This document shows positions 63,801 to 64,000 of a DNA stretch of 64,000 nt, piece after piece. Source of the stretch: a bacterium (GTDB lineage: Bacteria > Myxococcota_A > Bradymonadia > UBA7976 > UBA1532); contig JAUHYW010000016.1 in the NCBI GenBank assembly GCA_030426085.1, forward strand, positions 1 through 64,000, written 5' to 3'. The stretch's first letter is position 1. Every line of letters begins with the position of its first letter. Both the position numbers and the translations under genes were made by a program. Below the pieces are notes generated by a model. That model made no database searches, was not told where the DNA came from, and saw only the letters and a list, made by a program, of their open reading frames with translations.

Positions 63801-64000
63801 ACAGGGGCAGCGCCTCGGCGGCGGCGGCCAGCGGATCACCGTCCAGCTCCTGCAACTGCGCCGCGCGCAGCAGCCGGGCCGGCGCCCGGGGGTCGCCTTC
63901 GAGCCGGCCCCAGCGCAGGTCGACCTCGATGCGGGCGGCGGTGTTGCCCAGCCGGGCGAAGGTCTCGCTGGCCCGGCGGATCGCGTACGGGTGGTCGGGC
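60856..64000 (-). CDS. Giant TPR protein 2 (partial, start beyond window)
   Basis: At least 1048 residues; the open frame continues through the right edge of the window (still coding at 64000), so the true start lies outside. A TTG at 63855 is inside the gene, not its start. Mostly TPR-like helix pairs (e.g. LLRTALRLGRTGEIVHQIET and RLADLHRRRLSAIAAPERR). It ends in a domain matching that of TPR protein 1 (LGVEDVELHNGGRALVRF, ARQAFVVGQLLDGLRDG, LPRRLKLQLDGLA, DRAGLLACGDLRVALDRI). The pair looks like a duplication, or a two-part complex. Confidence 0.85.
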   Translation of the reverse strand, partial: PDHPYAIRRASETFARLGNTAARIEVDLRWGRLEGDPRAPARLLRAAQLQELDGDPLAAAAEALPLYREALARDPESVGAVDGLLRTALRLGRTGEIVHQIETHDLAAHPSPVLALPMAEALLAAGRPDEAAELLIRWRARARAAQTLDRAADAGSLALLALACERTDHWRMLADTLEEQAALAGDRRRAVLLARAGALWELRLEEPALAADAYRRALEADPDCAAAKAGAARLAAVERGDWRPAGPAAEALARAREADARPEGTPGRAADRAAALDAVAAGADEPRTAIAWRALARGEATTTEAAAALYAAHPERGDLFARYRRRLEAAGETAGLIAALWLRLDYEDEPGRTALLTSIIGHGLRIGDTASVTEAAESLLEMDPGSLPALLALRRLGRQGGDPSASAEMGRKLTGALRAPGPAAEVHHAAALEAEARGEAPDRVRRMLTHAIELNPADDTAARALADRLQAAGEWSRLADLHRRRLSAIAAPERRRPVARELARLLADRFEDLPGAWTALRRELVAEGPDAETALLAAGIAERLGRTKDADTCFALAARAEGGRMRLPAMRAQAAARQQRGDRAGARALIEKVLRVEPRDAAALELLAELLAADRQWKGVVQVFQRLMALETAPDARADRAMAIGEIFARVYHDPRRAAGWFKRAVELDPARLAAVWRLLEEADGAPDGAVPAEHVEDAIDRAVEARRGALAERCDRATLDALARLHARRGDRDGQLLVGEALAWLGLADARTRQWIAAAHKRVSLDFARPLGDTLRRELLEDPAERGRDRVVFDAFALVLTEVLAGAMPGGVARLSRRSFPEWQAEFRRLAAGLGVEDVELHNGGRALVRFRGLYLPRPAIAVPQAALAGPLDARQAFVVGQLLDGLRDGRLLLEAPGVERVQRCAGVMGATLSPGLLPDPGPDAVPTELRARLAERARRLPRRLKLQLDGLAARGGGPVDFTRLARGVAATRDRAGLLACGDLRVALDRIVFTDPAAADAARRAGGVPAALDASPAGRALLSWALGGDHARLRRVLGLGLSGRVG

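Overview
The window is a very GC-rich stretch (roughly 70% or more by eye) of a bacterial chromosome, almost fully coding. Nothing in it looks like a plasmid, phage or insertion sequence. Gene content points to the Myxococcota (old deltaproteobacteria). The clues are large lipoproteins with Asp/Cys-rich calcium-type repeats (CNGxDDDxDG), FHA proteins coupled to a sigma-54 activator, a Ser/Thr kinase fused to a formylglycine-generating-enzyme (FGE) domain, a stand-alone caspase, and giant TPR proteins with a shared C-terminal domain. This placement is an inference; there is no rRNA gene to confirm it, and I saw no tRNA gene or CRISPR array.

Region by region. (1) 1-6.8 kb: a coiled-coil protein, a secreted TPR protein, a Septu-type anti-phage pair (ATPase plus HNH nuclease) followed in another frame by a winged-helix segment, a lipoprotein, a LysR regulator and a His/Asp-rich lipoprotein. 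(2) 6.8-13.1 kb: a housekeeping run, hslV-hslU-argB-(unknown)-argD-argF, then an HU gene behind three phased A-tracts. (3) 13.2-23.1 kb: a secreted CxxCH protein, an amidase, a four-gene envelope cluster (VTC domain, DUF4956, membrane-fusion protein, TolC-like protein), a membrane protein, a decayed stretch and a TetR regulator. (4) 23.1-29.5 kb, minus strand: a 1299-residue six-module lipoprotein, a 61-residue protein with a long leader, and a CAP-type lipoprotein. (5) 29.6-33.2 kb: fadN-fadA fatty-acid beta-oxidation. (6) 33.4-41.2 kb: a signalling block with caspase, kinase-FGE, FHA protein, sigma-54 activator and lipase-like hydrolase. (7) 41.3-44 kb: a CarH-like B12/light-sensing MerR regulator, a MutH-like nuclease and a uracil-DNA glycosylase. 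(8) 44-46.5 kb: a VanY-like carboxypeptidase and an unknown protein. (9) 46.7-50.7 kb: two overlapping hybrid histidine-kinase genes that look complementary, one with the ATPase and the other with the phosphoacceptor His. (10) 50.7-55.2 kb: miaA, mutL and eno. (11) 55.2-64 kb: two giant TPR genes, the second running off the window.

The links that seem most worth following are these. The MutL lacks the usual endonuclease motifs, while a MutH-like nuclease is encoded 9 kb away, which suggests a MutH-style mismatch repair outside the gammaproteobacteria. The two kinase genes appear to split one catalytic cycle between them. The Septu operon carries an extra winged-helix segment that is either a broken fusion, a frameshifted product or a third overlapping gene. 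The VTC/DUF4956/membrane-fusion/TolC set looks like a route for a polymer across the envelope.

Many genes overlap by 1 to 4 bases (GTGA, TTGA, ATGA, TGATG), so translational coupling is common and GTG/TTG starts are frequent. Several promoters with a TTGACA-like -35 can be picked out despite the GC content.
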